Shown: piece after piece, positions 27,044 through 35,241 of the stretch | How the letters are laid out: each line of letters opens with the position of its first letter | Position numbering within the stretch: position 1 is the stretch's first letter | Origin: JAWVFM01 sp963771655 | GTDB taxonomy: Bacteria > Actinomycetota > Thermoleophilia > Solirubrobacterales > 70-9 | NCBI GenBank assembly: GCA_963771655.1 | Contig: CAVYUG010000006.1 | Span: 124,001 to 188,000 of the forward strand | Direction: 5' to 3' | Length of the DNA: 64,000 nt | Program-made: the position numbers and the translations under genes | The notes under the pieces: model-generated | The model's input: only the letters and a program-made list of their open reading frames with translations | What the model was told of the DNA's origin: nothing | The model's database searches: none

Positions 27044-29095
27044 TCAGCCCGTATAGGGATGCGTGGGCATGCGCCCCGACGGGGCGAGGAGGTCGAAGCC
27101 GTCGGGGGTCCTCAGGCTCCCCGGCGCCGTGCCGGGCCGGTCCGTGCGCCCGTACTGCCAGACGATCCGCTTGGTCCGCCGATCGATGAGCACGATCCGG
27201 TCGCGGTAGTCGTCGGTAACAGCGACCGAGCCGCCGGGGAACCGCTCGGCGAGGCTCGGGTGGTCGAGCATGCCGGCGCCGCTCGGCGGGTGGTAGGACC
27301 AGAGGATCCGCCCGGCTCGATTGAACTCATAGACGCCGCCGGGCCGGCTGTAGTCGGCGACCAGGTAGCGGTCGGGCCCGAGCTTCTGAGGGTCGGACGG
27401 GTACGCAATCGGGACGTGGGTGCTCCAGACCAGGTGTCCGCCCCGGGTGAGTTCGTCGACGTATGAGCCCTGCACCTCGGAGACGAGGACGTCGCCGTTG
27501 GCGAGCGGGGTGTCGCCGTTCGGGGCGGCGAGACTGCGCGGCGGATCGTGCGTGCAGTCTCCGGTCGTTCCGGTCTGAGACGTGCCCCCTCCCGGGCCCA
27601 GGAACACGATCCTGCAGTTCTGGGCATCGGCAACGGTGACCGTCCCGTCGTGGAGAAGGTAGGCGTCGTCGGGCTCGTGGAAGTAACCGGGGCTGGAGCC
27701 GATCACGCCGGGATGGCCGAAGGACCGCAGCACCCTGCCCGACGGATAAGCGATCTCGATGATCGCCTCGTTCTCCTCCTCGTTGGAGATGATTCCCCGC
27801 CCCCGATGGATGAAGAAGGCGTCGTCCGGGAAGTAGAAGCCACCCTTCGGCTGCGGCCGCGAGCCGGGATATCGCCAGAGCACGCGCTTGGCCGGGTTCA
27901 CGACGAGCAGGCGATTGTTGCCGCGGTCCGCGATCAGGAGCTGTCCCCGGAACGGCCTCCCGCCTGACGAGTCGGCGCTCGAACTCACCGGTGGGGGGCG
28001 ACGGGGCGCCGGGACCCGGACGCTCCGCAACCGGAGACCGATCACGGTGCTGAGGGCCCCGCCGGTTCGGCCGAGCCCGCCGACCAGGTAGCCGCGCCCG
28101 CCCAGCGCGACCGCCGCGGCGTTGGTCACGGGTGTCGGCAGGTGACCCGCGGCCGATGTCCGTCGCCGGCCGGGGTCGAAGGCGACGATGCCGTCGGTGG
28201 CCCGCCCTCCAGCGGTTCCGCCGAGGACGTAGATGCGGCCATGAAGAGCGATCGCCGAGGCGTGGGCGAGCGGGCGATCGAGGTGGCCGATAACGCGCGC
28301 TCTCCCCGTCGATGCGTCGATCGACTGGATCGCGCCCGTCGGAAGGCCCGATGCGGTCTCGCCGCCGAACAGATAGATCACGCCCCCGGTGGTAGCGACC
28401 GCCGGGTAACGGACGGGCACGGGAAGGCGCGCTGCGACCGTGAACGTGCGGCCGTCGCTCGTCGCCAGGGCATCCAGCGCGAGCGTCTGTCCGTCGTAGC
28501 CACCGATCGCCCAGACGCGACCGCCCGCGGCCGTGGCGACGAGGTCCGAGCGGGCCGTCGGCAGATGGGAGACGACCGCGGTGCCACCGCTGTCCAGGCG
28601 CTCGACCGCGTCGGTGCTCGCCGCGTCGCCTCCGCCCATCACGAGGGTGCTACCGCGCAGCGACGCCGCGGCCGCGTCGTGAAGCGGCTGGCCGAGCTGT
28701 CCGACTAGCCGAACGTGGCCGCTCGCGGGATCGAGGCTGAACACGCCGTCGACCGACTGGTTCGAGGCGTCGAGCCCCCCGATGACGAGCACGCGGCCGC
28801 CGCCCGCCGCCACCGCTTCGCCGGAGATCGCGGCCGGCAGCTTCGCGGTCGTACTCACCACGAGCTTCGTCCTGACCGCGGGCCGACCGGTCCCGACCTG
28901 GCCGGAAGCGCCGCTGCGGCCCGCGCCATCGTCGCTCGAGCCGCTCGTAGCGAGCGCGGCGGCGCCCGCCCCGACCAACGCCGCCAGACAGGCGATCGCG
29001 ACCCTGCGGCGGCGTCGCACGAGCCTGGCATGGCGACGCTGGCCGGGATCCGGGCGCGACGCGGGCACGGCGGGAGAATCTCCGAGGAGGATCAA
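27044..29095 (-). CDS. Membrane-anchored double beta-propeller protein (Kelch plus NHL/PQQ-like)
   Basis: 683 residues. A basic N-terminus and one membrane helix (about residues 30-50) precede a Ser/Gly linker. Residues about 75-370 contain repeated Kelch blades (for example GGRVLVIGGLDASNQSVDGV, GGRVWAIGGYDGQTLALDA, HGRIYVLGGTAGGRATDGI). Residues about 390-680 form a second propeller with QLLIADRGNNRLLVVNP, VTVADAQNCRIVFL and SVAVTDDYRDRIVLIDRRTKRIVWQYG. The chain is probably exposed outside the membrane. No catalytic residues are recognised; binding or scaffold roles are likely. It is 31 nt upstream of the GAF kinase on the same strand. Confidence 0.8.
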   Translation of the reverse strand: MILLGDSPAVPASRPDPGQRRHARLVRRRRRVAIACLAALVGAGAAALATSGSSDDGAGRSGASGQVGTGRPAVRTKLVVSTTAKLPAAISGEAVAAGGGRVLVIGGLDASNQSVDGVFSLDPASGHVRLVGQLGQPLHDAAAASLRGSTLVMGGGDAASTDAVERLDSGGTAVVSHLPTARSDLVATAAGGRVWAIGGYDGQTLALDALATSDGRTFTVAARLPVPVRYPAVATTGGVIYLFGGETASGLPTGAIQSIDASTGRARVIGHLDRPLAHASAIALHGRIYVLGGTAGGRATDGIVAFDPGRRRTSAAGHLPTPVTNAAAVALGGRGYLVGGLGRTGGALSTVIGLRLRSVRVPAPRRPPPVSSSADSSGGRPFRGQLLIADRGNNRLLVVNPAKRVLWRYPGSRPQPKGGFYFPDDAFFIHRGRGIISNEEENEAIIEIAYPSGRVLRSFGHPGVIGSSPGYFHEPDDAYLLHDGTVTVADAQNCRIVFLGPGGGTSQTGTTGDCTHDPPRSLAAPNGDTPLANGDVLVSEVQGSYVDELTRGGHLVWSTHVPIAYPSDPQKLGPDRYLVADYSRPGGVYEFNRAGRILWSYHPPSGAGMLDHPSLAERFPGGSVAVTDDYRDRIVLIDRRTKRIVWQYGRTDRPGTAPGSLRTPDGFDLLAPSGRMPTHPYTG

Positions 29096-29197
29096 CCTCG
29101 GCTAGAGATCGCATGAGAATCCTCTTACCGGCGTTCTAAGGGTTTTCTCACACGGCTTGAAACCGCCCCTAAGGTTTCCGCCCGATCATCTCCCGGC
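29096..29197. promoter_or_regulatory. Divergent promoter region between propeller gene and redox cassette
   Basis: This 102-nt gap is richer in A and T than its surroundings. It holds a GAAACC-GCCCCTAA-GGTTTC inverted repeat at 29159-29178 and two CTAAGG-TTT direct repeats (from about 29136 and 29169). A TTGAAA hexamer lies at 29157-29162. The repeats suggest an operator or alternative-sigma promoter for the gene starting at 29198; no -10 box is convincing. Confidence 0.35.
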
Positions 29198-29560
29198 ATG
29201 GATCCGAGATTCGACCCTGCCGAGGGCTCCGCGACGACGCGGCGCGACAACGACCTTCGCGCGCTTGCGCGCACCCGAAGGGCGATCGTCATCGTGAGCC
29301 TGGGCGCCGTGGCCGCCGTCGCCGGCGTCGTCGCCCAGGTGAAGCCGGGCCGCTCCTCCGCCAGCAGCTCGGCGCCGAAGGGGGCGGCCGGAAGCACGGG
29401 CTCGGCCCCCGTCACAGGGAGCGTCACCAAGCCGCTCCAGCCGCTCTCGAGCGCGGACGTCGGCTCGTCCTCCGGCTCGAGCCTTTCGCCGCCGCCCCAG
29501 GCACCGGCTCCGGCCCCGACGCCCGCACCCGCACCGCCCGTGGTCTCCGGGGGCTCGTAG
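29198..29560 (+). CDS. Single-pass membrane protein with Ser/Pro-rich tail
   Basis: 120 residues. A basic cytoplasmic N-terminus (RRDNDLRALARTRR) leads into one membrane helix (about residues 30-46, IVIVSLGAVAAVAGVVA). The remaining 70 residues are low-complexity Ser, Gly, Ala and Pro, ending in APAPTPAPAPPVV. It is the first gene of the ApbE/ferric-reductase cassette. In related cassettes a small FMN-binding protein often sits here, but the SGAT-type flavinylation motif is not visible, so this may be a linker protein or a degenerate relic. Confidence 0.65.
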   Translation: MDPRFDPAEGSATTRRDNDLRALARTRRAIVIVSLGAVAAVAGVVAQVKPGRSSASSSAPKGAAGSTGSAPVTGSVTKPLQPLSSADVGSSSGSSLSPPPQAPAPAPTPAPAPPVVSGGS

Positions 29561-29562
29561 AG

Positions 29563-30480
29563 ATGAGCCCATACGCCTCCTTCCGGGCGCTCGGCACGAC
29601 AGCGGGCGTTCACGTCACGGACGCATCGAAGCTCGCGGCGGCGAAGGCCGTGCTCGAGAGCGAGCTCCAGGCGATCGACCGGTCCTGCAGCCGGTTCCGA
29701 GACGACTCCGAGCTCGTGCGGCTTAACGCAGCCGGCGGGCACCCGTGCCGGACGAGCGATCTCTTCATCGAGGCCGTCGAGGTGGCGCTGCGCGCCGCCC
29801 GCGTCAGCGCGGGCGCGGTCGACCCCACGGTCGGTGGCGCTCTCCGCGCCATCGGCTACGACCGCGACTTTGCGGAGATCGTGGCCTCGCCCTCTCCGCT
29901 CCGGCTGCGGGTCGCCTCGGTGACCGGCTGGCGATCGGTCCGCGTCGATCCGGAACGACGGATCGTGCGCGTGCCCGCTGGCGTGGAGCTCGACCTCGGC
30001 GCGACCGCGAAGGCCCTCGCAGCCGACCGCGCCGCCGCGCGGGCGCACGAGGTCACGGGATGTGGCGTGCTGGTGAACCTCGGCGGGGACATCGCGATCT
30101 CGGGGCCGGCTTCGGCCGGCGGCTGGACGGTGCTCGTGACGGACGACCACGAGAGCGGGCCCGGGGCGGACGGTCAGACGATCCGCCTCGCCGGCGGCGG
30201 GCTCGCGACATCGAGCACCACCGTGCGGAGCTGGGCCACTGACGATGGCCGCCGGCATCACATCGTGGACCCCTCGACGGGCCTCTCCGCGGGGCCCACG
30301 TGGCGGACGGTGAGCGTCGCCGCGGGCTCGTGCGTCGACGCGAACATCGCCACGACCGCCGCGATCGTCAAGGGGGAGGACGCGGTGGGCTGGCTCGGCA
30401 AGACCGACCTGCCGGGGCGGCTCGTGCGGACAGGCGGCGCGGTCATTCGGGTGGGCGAGTGGCCGGAGCCGCCGGCATGA
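29563..30480 (+). CDS. apbE: FAD:protein FMN transferase
   Basis: 305 residues, 2 nt after the preceding stop. Family motifs are AIDRSCSRFRDDSELVRLN, GAVDPTVGGALRAIGYDRDF, VELDLGATAKALAADRAA, LVNLGGDIAISG and the Mg/FAD-site region HHIVDPSTGLSAGPTWRTVSVAAGSCVDAN. ApbE transfers FMN from FAD to a Thr/Ser of extracytoplasmic redox proteins. No typical lipoprotein signal is seen at its N-terminus, so it may act inside or be exported atypically. Its stop overlaps the next ATG. Confidence 0.9.
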   Translation: MSPYASFRALGTTAGVHVTDASKLAAAKAVLESELQAIDRSCSRFRDDSELVRLNAAGGHPCRTSDLFIEAVEVALRAARVSAGAVDPTVGGALRAIGYDRDFAEIVASPSPLRLRVASVTGWRSVRVDPERRIVRVPAGVELDLGATAKALAADRAAARAHEVTGCGVLVNLGGDIAISGPASAGGWTVLVTDDHESGPGADGQTIRLAGGGLATSSTTVRSWATDDGRRHHIVDPSTGLSAGPTWRTVSVAAGSCVDANIATTAAIVKGEDAVGWLGKTDLPGRLVRTGGAVIRVGEWPEPPA

Positions 30481-31586
30481 CGGTCCCCCTCGCGAGTGCG
30501 CCGACCATGTACTGGTACGCGACCCGGGGCGCCGGGACCGTTGCCCTCGTGCTGTTGACGGCATCGGTCGTCGTCGGGATCGTGGACTTCAGCCGGTGGA
30601 GCCCGGCTAACCGGCCGCGATTCCTGGTCGACGGGATTCACCGGACCGTCTCGATGCTCGCCGTGGTGATGGTCACCGTCCACGTGGTGACGACGGTTGC
30701 CGACGGCTTCGCGCCGATCACCCTGCTCGACGCGATCATTCCCTTCGCCTCGCCCTATCGCCCGCTGTGGCTCGGGCTCGGGTCGGTGGCGTTCGACCTC
30801 CTGCTCGCCGTGACGATCACGAGCATGCTGAGAGGGAGGATCGGCCATCGGGCATGGCGCGCCGTGCACTGGACCGCGTACGCATGCTGGCCACTCGCTC
30901 TCCTCCACGGACTAGGGACCGGAACGGATGCGTCGGTGGGGTGGTCGCTCATCATCGCCGTCGCCTGTGTTGCGGCCGTGCTGGTGGCCGTCGCTTGGCG
31001 TGTCGGCGCCGCCTTCCCCGCGGAGGACGGCCGGCGCGCGCTCATCGGCGCGCTCACCGCGACCGGCCTGATCGCCCTCATCTTCTGGACCGTCTCCGGA
31101 CCCCTCGCATCGAACTGGGCCGCTCGCGCCGGGACGCCTACGAGCCTGCTGGCGAGCGTGGGCGCCGCGTCCGTCCCCGCGGGCGCGGCGAAGACGAAGG
31201 TCGAGAACGCTTCGGCCCCGACGCTCGACGTGCCGTTCACGTCGCAGGTCAGCGGCACGATCCATCAGCGGCCGGTGTCGTCGGGGGTCGTGCTCGACGT
31301 TCGCGGGTCGCTCCACAGCGGCGCCCGCGGAACCTTCGAGATCCAAATCGGCGGACAACCGGTGGAAACCGGCGGTGTCGCCATGACGGCGAGCCGCGTC
31401 GCTCTTGGTCCGCCGGGCGAGCCGTCGCTGTACCGCGGCAGCCTCTCGGAGCTCCACGGGACTCACCTCGCCGCCAACGTCGCGAGCTCGCAGGCGTCGG
31501 CGCGGCTGCAGATCGACCTCGTGCGGGGGACCGGAAACAGCGTGACGGGAACGATGAGCGCGAGCGGCACGGGGAAGGCGAGCTGA
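30477..31586 (+). CDS. Ferric-reductase-like membrane protein with C-terminal exported domain
   Basis: 369 residues from ATG 30477 (ATGA overlap). About five or six membrane helices lie in residues 10-215, with His residues in helix contexts (IHRTVSMLAVVMVTVHVVTT, WRAVHWTAYACWPLALLHGLG) as heme ligands of ferric-reductase-like b-type cytochromes. After a last helix (ALIGALTATGLIALIFW) comes an Ala-rich linker and a beta-rich domain of about 120 residues (VPFTSQVSGTIHQRPVSSG onward) that should be outside. It probably carries electrons across the membrane from the NuoF-like protein encoded next. Confidence 0.82.
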   Translation: MTVPLASAPTMYWYATRGAGTVALVLLTASVVVGIVDFSRWSPANRPRFLVDGIHRTVSMLAVVMVTVHVVTTVADGFAPITLLDAIIPFASPYRPLWLGLGSVAFDLLLAVTITSMLRGRIGHRAWRAVHWTAYACWPLALLHGLGTGTDASVGWSLIIAVACVAAVLVAVAWRVGAAFPAEDGRRALIGALTATGLIALIFWTVSGPLASNWAARAGTPTSLLASVGAASVPAGAAKTKVENASAPTLDVPFTSQVSGTIHQRPVSSGVVLDVRGSLHSGARGTFEIQIGGQPVETGGVAMTASRVALGPPGEPSLYRGSLSELHGTHLAANVASSQASARLQIDLVRGTGNSVTGTMSASGTGKAS

Positions 31587-32857
31587 TGGAGGCGAGCACG
31601 CTGCCCCGCCTCCTCGCGGGATGGAGACCCGGCCACCCGGTCTCGTTCGACGAGCACCTCTCGATGTTCGGCGCCGTTCCGATCCCGGGCAAGCGCGAGG
31701 GGCACGACCTCATCGAGGCCGTCGAACGAAGTGGACTTCGCGGACGCGGAGGGGCCGGCTTCCCCACGGCCGCCAAGCTGCGCGCCGTCGCCTCGGCGGG
31801 ACGAGGGCGCCGAGTGGTCGTCGTCAACGGCGCCGAGGGCGAGCCCGCGAGCGCCAAGGACAGGGTCCTGCTCGCCGGCGCGCCCCACCTCGTGCTCGAT
31901 GGCGCGCTCTCGGCGGCCGCCGCGGTCGGTGCCGACGAGGTGATCGTGTGTGTGAAGTCGACGTCGGCGAAGGCCATTCGGGCGCTCGAGGCCGCGATCC
32001 GCGAACGATCCGCGGATTCAGTCAGCCTCGTCGAGATCCCGCCGAGCTACGTGGCGGGCGAGGAGACGGCCCTCGTCAATTTCCTCAACACCGGGCGGCC
32101 GCTGCCGACGTTCGTGCCGCCGCGCCCGTTCGAGCGCGGCGTGAGGGGGCGCCCGACTTTAATGCAGAACCCTGAGACCCTCGCCAATCTGGCGCTCGTC
32201 GCGCGGTACGGCGCCGGCTGGTTCCGGCAGGTTGGCGCTGAGGACGATCCTGGGTCCAACCTCGTCACACTCCGCGGGGCGGTGGCGCGGCCGGGCGTGT
32301 ACGAGATTGCGTCCGGCGCTCCGCTCGAGAGCCTCCTGGAGGCGGCCGGCGGCTCGACGGAGCCCATTGCGGCCTTTCTCGTCGGTGGCTATGCCGGCCT
32401 GTGGGTGCCGTCGGAACGAGCGAGGGAGCTGCCTCTTACGCGCGCAAACGGCGCCGTCGGAAGATGGCCCTCGCTCGGCGCGGGGGTGGTCGTCGCCCTC
32501 CCGAGCGCCGCGTGCGGCTTCTGCGAAACCGGCCGGGTCGTCGGTTACCTCGCCGCCGAGTCAGCCGGGCAGTGCGGACCCTGTGTGCACGGCGTCGGCG
32601 CGATCGCGGACGCGTTCACGGAGATCAGCGATGGCGTGGCGGAGCCCGGCGCCCACCGGTGGATCGAGGCTTGGAGCGCGGATGTCACGGGCCGGGGCGC
32701 GTGCGGCCATCCGGACGGGGCCGCGTCGCTTGCGACCAGCGCGCTCTACACGTTCCGCGACGCCGTCGATGCGCACGAGGCGGGCGAGCCGTGTGCGAGT
32801 CGAAACGGTCGCCGATGGACGCTTCCGCTCCCGGACCCGGTGGAGGCCGTGCTGTGA
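31586..32857 (+). CDS. NuoF-like NADH dehydrogenase flavoprotein (FMN, SLBB, Fe-S)
   Basis: 423 residues; ATG 31586 overlaps the upstream stop by one base. FMN- and NADH-site motifs of complex I 51-kDa subunits are clear: GLRGRGGAGFPTAAKLRA, VVVNGAEGEPASAKDR, VAGEETALVNFLNTGRP and LMQNPETLANLALVARYG. An SLBB region (GAVARPGVYEIASGAPLESLLEAAGG) follows. The N3-type cluster motif reads ESAGQCGPC, with Ala at the first of three clustered Cys, plus an extra CGFC upstream. It is likely the soluble NADH-oxidising input module of this cassette, paired with the ferredoxin downstream. Confidence 0.87.
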   Translation: MEASTLPRLLAGWRPGHPVSFDEHLSMFGAVPIPGKREGHDLIEAVERSGLRGRGGAGFPTAAKLRAVASAGRGRRVVVVNGAEGEPASAKDRVLLAGAPHLVLDGALSAAAAVGADEVIVCVKSTSAKAIRALEAAIRERSADSVSLVEIPPSYVAGEETALVNFLNTGRPLPTFVPPRPFERGVRGRPTLMQNPETLANLALVARYGAGWFRQVGAEDDPGSNLVTLRGAVARPGVYEIASGAPLESLLEAAGGSTEPIAAFLVGGYAGLWVPSERARELPLTRANGAVGRWPSLGAGVVVALPSAACGFCETGRVVGYLAAESAGQCGPCVHGVGAIADAFTEISDGVAEPGAHRWIEAWSADVTGRGACGHPDGAASLATSALYTFRDAVDAHEAGEPCASRNGRRWTLPLPDPVEAVL

Positions 32858-33072
32858 CGAGGGTCCGCGTGAACCCGATCGCCTGCGAGGCGCACGGGAT
32901 GTGCGCAGAGCTCCTCCCCGAGCGCATCGCGCTCGACGACTGGGGCTACCCGATCGTGGACGAGCACCCCATCCCGGCGTCGCTTGCCGAACACGCCGAG
33001 CGCGCGGCGGCCGCCTGTCCGACGCTCGCGCTCCTCATCGAGCGCGACAAGCGTCGGAACGGGCGGCCATAG
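32854..33072 (+). CDS. 3Fe-4S-type ferredoxin
   Basis: 72 residues from GTG 32854 (GTGA overlap). Ligands are arranged as ACEAHGMC followed by a late AAAACPTLAL, the pattern of actinobacterial single-cluster ferredoxins ([3Fe-4S] or [4Fe-4S] with one non-Cys ligand) that often serve cytochromes P450. No P450 is adjacent; here it likely exchanges electrons with the NuoF-like protein. Its stop is 8 nt from the convergent basic-protein gene. Confidence 0.8.
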   Translation: MTRVRVNPIACEAHGMCAELLPERIALDDWGYPIVDEHPIPASLAEHAERAAAACPTLALLIERDKRRNGRP

Positions 33073-33080
33073 GATTGGCG

Positions 33081-33422
33081 CTAGGCGCTCTTCCGACGAG
33101 CGGGCCGCTTGGTCGCGGATCGCTGCGTGCCGGTCAGCTTCTTCTGGGCACGCTCAACATCTCGCTGAAGCGCCTTGCCGAACTTGCCGCTGTCGCGACG
33201 AGCGTCTCTCACAAAGCGCTCGAGGTCCTTGTAGAGATCTCTCGCTCCGGTGTCGAGGTCCTTGCCGAGGTCCTTGCGCAGGGCCTTCAGCGCATCCTGA
33301 GCCTGGTCCAGGGACTTGTTGAGGCGGCGCAGTGCTGCCGGCTCGGTCGCCGTGGCGGTCCGCTTCTTGGTCGCGGCGCTGCGTGGGGCGCGTCGAGTGG
33401 TGCTGCGGGTCGTTGTGGCCAT
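33081..33422 (-). CDS. Basic coiled-coil protein, histone H1/phasin-like
   Basis: 113 residues. Both ends are Lys/Arg/Thr/Ala-rich (RSTTRRAPRSAATKKRTATAT at the start, TKRPARRKSA at the end) around a long amphipathic helix (LRRLNKSLDQAQDALKALRKDLGK and ERFVRDARRDSGKFGKALQRDVERA). A strong AAGGAG ribosome site lies just upstream, suggesting high expression. The basic tails favour DNA or granule-surface binding, as in H1-like nucleoid proteins or PHA-granule proteins that contact DNA. Confidence 0.75.
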   Translation of the reverse strand: MATTTRSTTRRAPRSAATKKRTATATEPAALRRLNKSLDQAQDALKALRKDLGKDLDTGARDLYKDLERFVRDARRDSGKFGKALQRDVERAQKKLTGTQRSATKRPARRKSA

Positions 33423-33555
33423 CGTTCGCTTCTCCTTTTGTAGGTCGCGGCGAGGCTATGGGCACGCCGACGTGCCGACATCGGGCCTGACCACCATCTG
33501 ACTCCGTAGATTTCCGCGAGGAGGCGACCGAGCGCAGGCCGTAGCATCGCGGTTG

Positions 33556-34287
33556 ATGGCGAGCTCGAGCGCCGCGCCGACGCAGGAGCGGATCCCCGTC
33601 GGCGACGCTCTGCGCGCCGGAGCGGTGATGCTCGGCGGGCCGGCGGTCCTCCTCGGCACCGCCGTGTCGAGCGGGCTTTCGTCGCTCCGCGCGGTCCGTC
33701 TCGGCCGTCGGCCATCGCCCGCCGCCCTCGCATGCCTCGGCGCCGCTGCCTGTTACGTGGCCGCGGTCCGCCCCTGGATGCGCGACTGGGGCGCGACGGA
33801 GAGCGAGGCGACGGCGCCCCTGCCCGGCGACGAGCAGGTTCCCGACCCCGCGGGCCAGACGACCCGGGCTGTCACGATCGACGCCCCCGTCGATGACGTT
33901 TGGCCGTGGATCGCACAGCTGGGCCAGGAGCGCGGCGGGTTCTACAGCTACGAATGGCTCGAGAACCTCGCCGGATGCGAGATGCGGAACGCCGACAGGA
34001 TCCACGCGGAATGGCAACACCGGGAGGTCGGCGAGCTCGTGATGCTGCACCCCGCAAACGGCCTCGAGGTGACGAGGTTCGAGCCGGGGCGGGCGTTCGG
34101 CCTCGAGGACTGGGGCACGTGGGTGCTCGAGCCGGCGGCGGACGGGCGAACCCGTCTGCTCGTCCGCGGACGCCGCCGTCGCGGCCTGGCGCTCGCTCTC
34201 TACTACAACCTCTTCCTCGAGCTCCCGCACTTCCTGATGGAGCGGCGGATGCTGTTGGGCATCAAGCAGCGCGTCGAGGCCGCGTGA
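33556..34287 (+). CDS. SRPBCC-family protein with N-terminal hydrophobic segments
   Basis: 243 residues from ATG 33556 (TTG 33553 would add one residue). Two hydrophobic stretches lie near residues 18-40 and 55-75. The rest is an SRPBCC/polyketide-cyclase-like ligand-binding fold (VTIDAPVDDVWPWIAQLGQERGGFYSYEWLENLAGC, GTWVLEPAADGRTRLLVRGR). The ligand is unknown. Its stop directly abuts the stop of the convergent cytochrome gene (TGATCA at 34285-34290). Confidence 0.8.
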   Translation: MASSSAAPTQERIPVGDALRAGAVMLGGPAVLLGTAVSSGLSSLRAVRLGRRPSPAALACLGAAACYVAAVRPWMRDWGATESEATAPLPGDEQVPDPAGQTTRAVTIDAPVDDVWPWIAQLGQERGGFYSYEWLENLAGCEMRNADRIHAEWQHREVGELVMLHPANGLEVTRFEPGRAFGLEDWGTWVLEPAADGRTRLLVRGRRRRGLALALYYNLFLELPHFLMERRMLLGIKQRVEAA

Positions 34288-35241
34288 TCAGCCCTCGACG
34301 CGGCGGTAGTGGTCGCGCCAGATCACGCGGTGGACGCCGAGGTGGCGCGGCAGGCCGCGGACGCCGGGGATGAACGGGATGCAGATGAAGGCGAGCGAGA
34401 GCCCCATCATCAGGGCGAAGATCAGCGCGTCGGCGTTCTCCGAGCTCTTGAACGGCTCGACCTGGTACCAGAAGGTGTAGAGCCACAGCCACACCTGCCC
34501 CGGATAGCTGCCCGTCTCGTTCATCATGCCCCACTGGGTGCCGAGCAGGTGTTGCTTGGTGGCCAGCGACTCGAAGTAGCCGCCGCCGGAGAGGAACAGG
34601 AGCGGCTTGGTGTAGTTGGTCTGGTAGAACTGCGAGCTGGTCAGCAGGGCGCCGTCGAGGCCGCCGCTGCGGGCCAGCCCCGCCAACGCGCTCATCATCG
34701 GCGCCACGGGTCCGTATGGCCCGGGCGGGACGACCGGGAGACCGTCAGGGAAGCGGGCTTTCCCCAGCGCTTTCGTGTACGCATCCGTCCAGCGCTTCTG
34801 AAGCGCGGGTGGCGCCGCCTGGTAGCGGACCAGGGCGCGGCGAAGGGCGACGTTGCCCGGGATGCTCTGGAGCGGGTTGAGGACGAAGTCTCTGGCGGTG
34901 TTCACCGGGATGTGGACGCCGAACGTACTTTGGAGATCGATCGGGCCGATCTTCTGGGTTGTGCCCGACGTGTGGTTGTAGGGCGGGCCGTACGTGGCGA
35001 TCTCACTCGTGCCGTCGAGCTCGGTGACGGCGGTCGCGACGAAGTCGGCGGGATCGGCGCGCGCCCACGACTGGATCGTCGCCGGTTGGTCGTCGGGGGA
35101 GGAAAACAGGATCGCGAGGACGACCGTCAAGAGGGTGACGACGCCGATAGCCACGGCGAGCTCCTTGAGCAGGTCGTAGCGGACGTAGGGCCCGCGCCAC
35201 TCGCGGTCGTCGTACTCCGGCGTCGGGGCCGCGGCGCTCAT
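34288..35241 (-). CDS. Cytochrome b complex-associated membrane protein (subunit IV position)
   Basis: 317 residues from ATG 35241. One N-terminal helix (about residues 30-50) is followed by an extracytoplasmic-looking segment of roughly 200 residues (IGPIDLQSTFGVHIPVNTARDF, FPDGLPVVPPGPYGPV). Further hydrophobic segments occur near VWLWLYTFWYQ and DALIFALMMGLSLAFICIPFIPG. It overlaps the cytochrome b start by 4 nt, the place of a b6f-type subunit IV. The Qo-site PEWY motif is not seen, so it is not an ordinary subunit IV. Large loop and function are unassigned. Confidence 0.7.
   Translation of the reverse strand: MSAAAPTPEYDDREWRGPYVRYDLLKELAVAIGVVTLLTVVLAILFSSPDDQPATIQSWARADPADFVATAVTELDGTSEIATYGPPYNHTSGTTQKIGPIDLQSTFGVHIPVNTARDFVLNPLQSIPGNVALRRALVRYQAAPPALQKRWTDAYTKALGKARFPDGLPVVPPGPYGPVAPMMSALAGLARSGGLDGALLTSSQFYQTNYTKPLLFLSGGGYFESLATKQHLLGTQWGMMNETGSYPGQVWLWLYTFWYQVEPFKSSENADALIFALMMGLSLAFICIPFIPGVRGLPRHLGVHRVIWRDHYRRVEG

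Noticed and set aside
30767..31585. Extended upstream start for the NuoF-like gene
   Set aside because: The extra 270 residues are Arg-rich and lie over the ferric-reductase gene in another frame; ATG 31586 overlapping the upstream stop is a better start.
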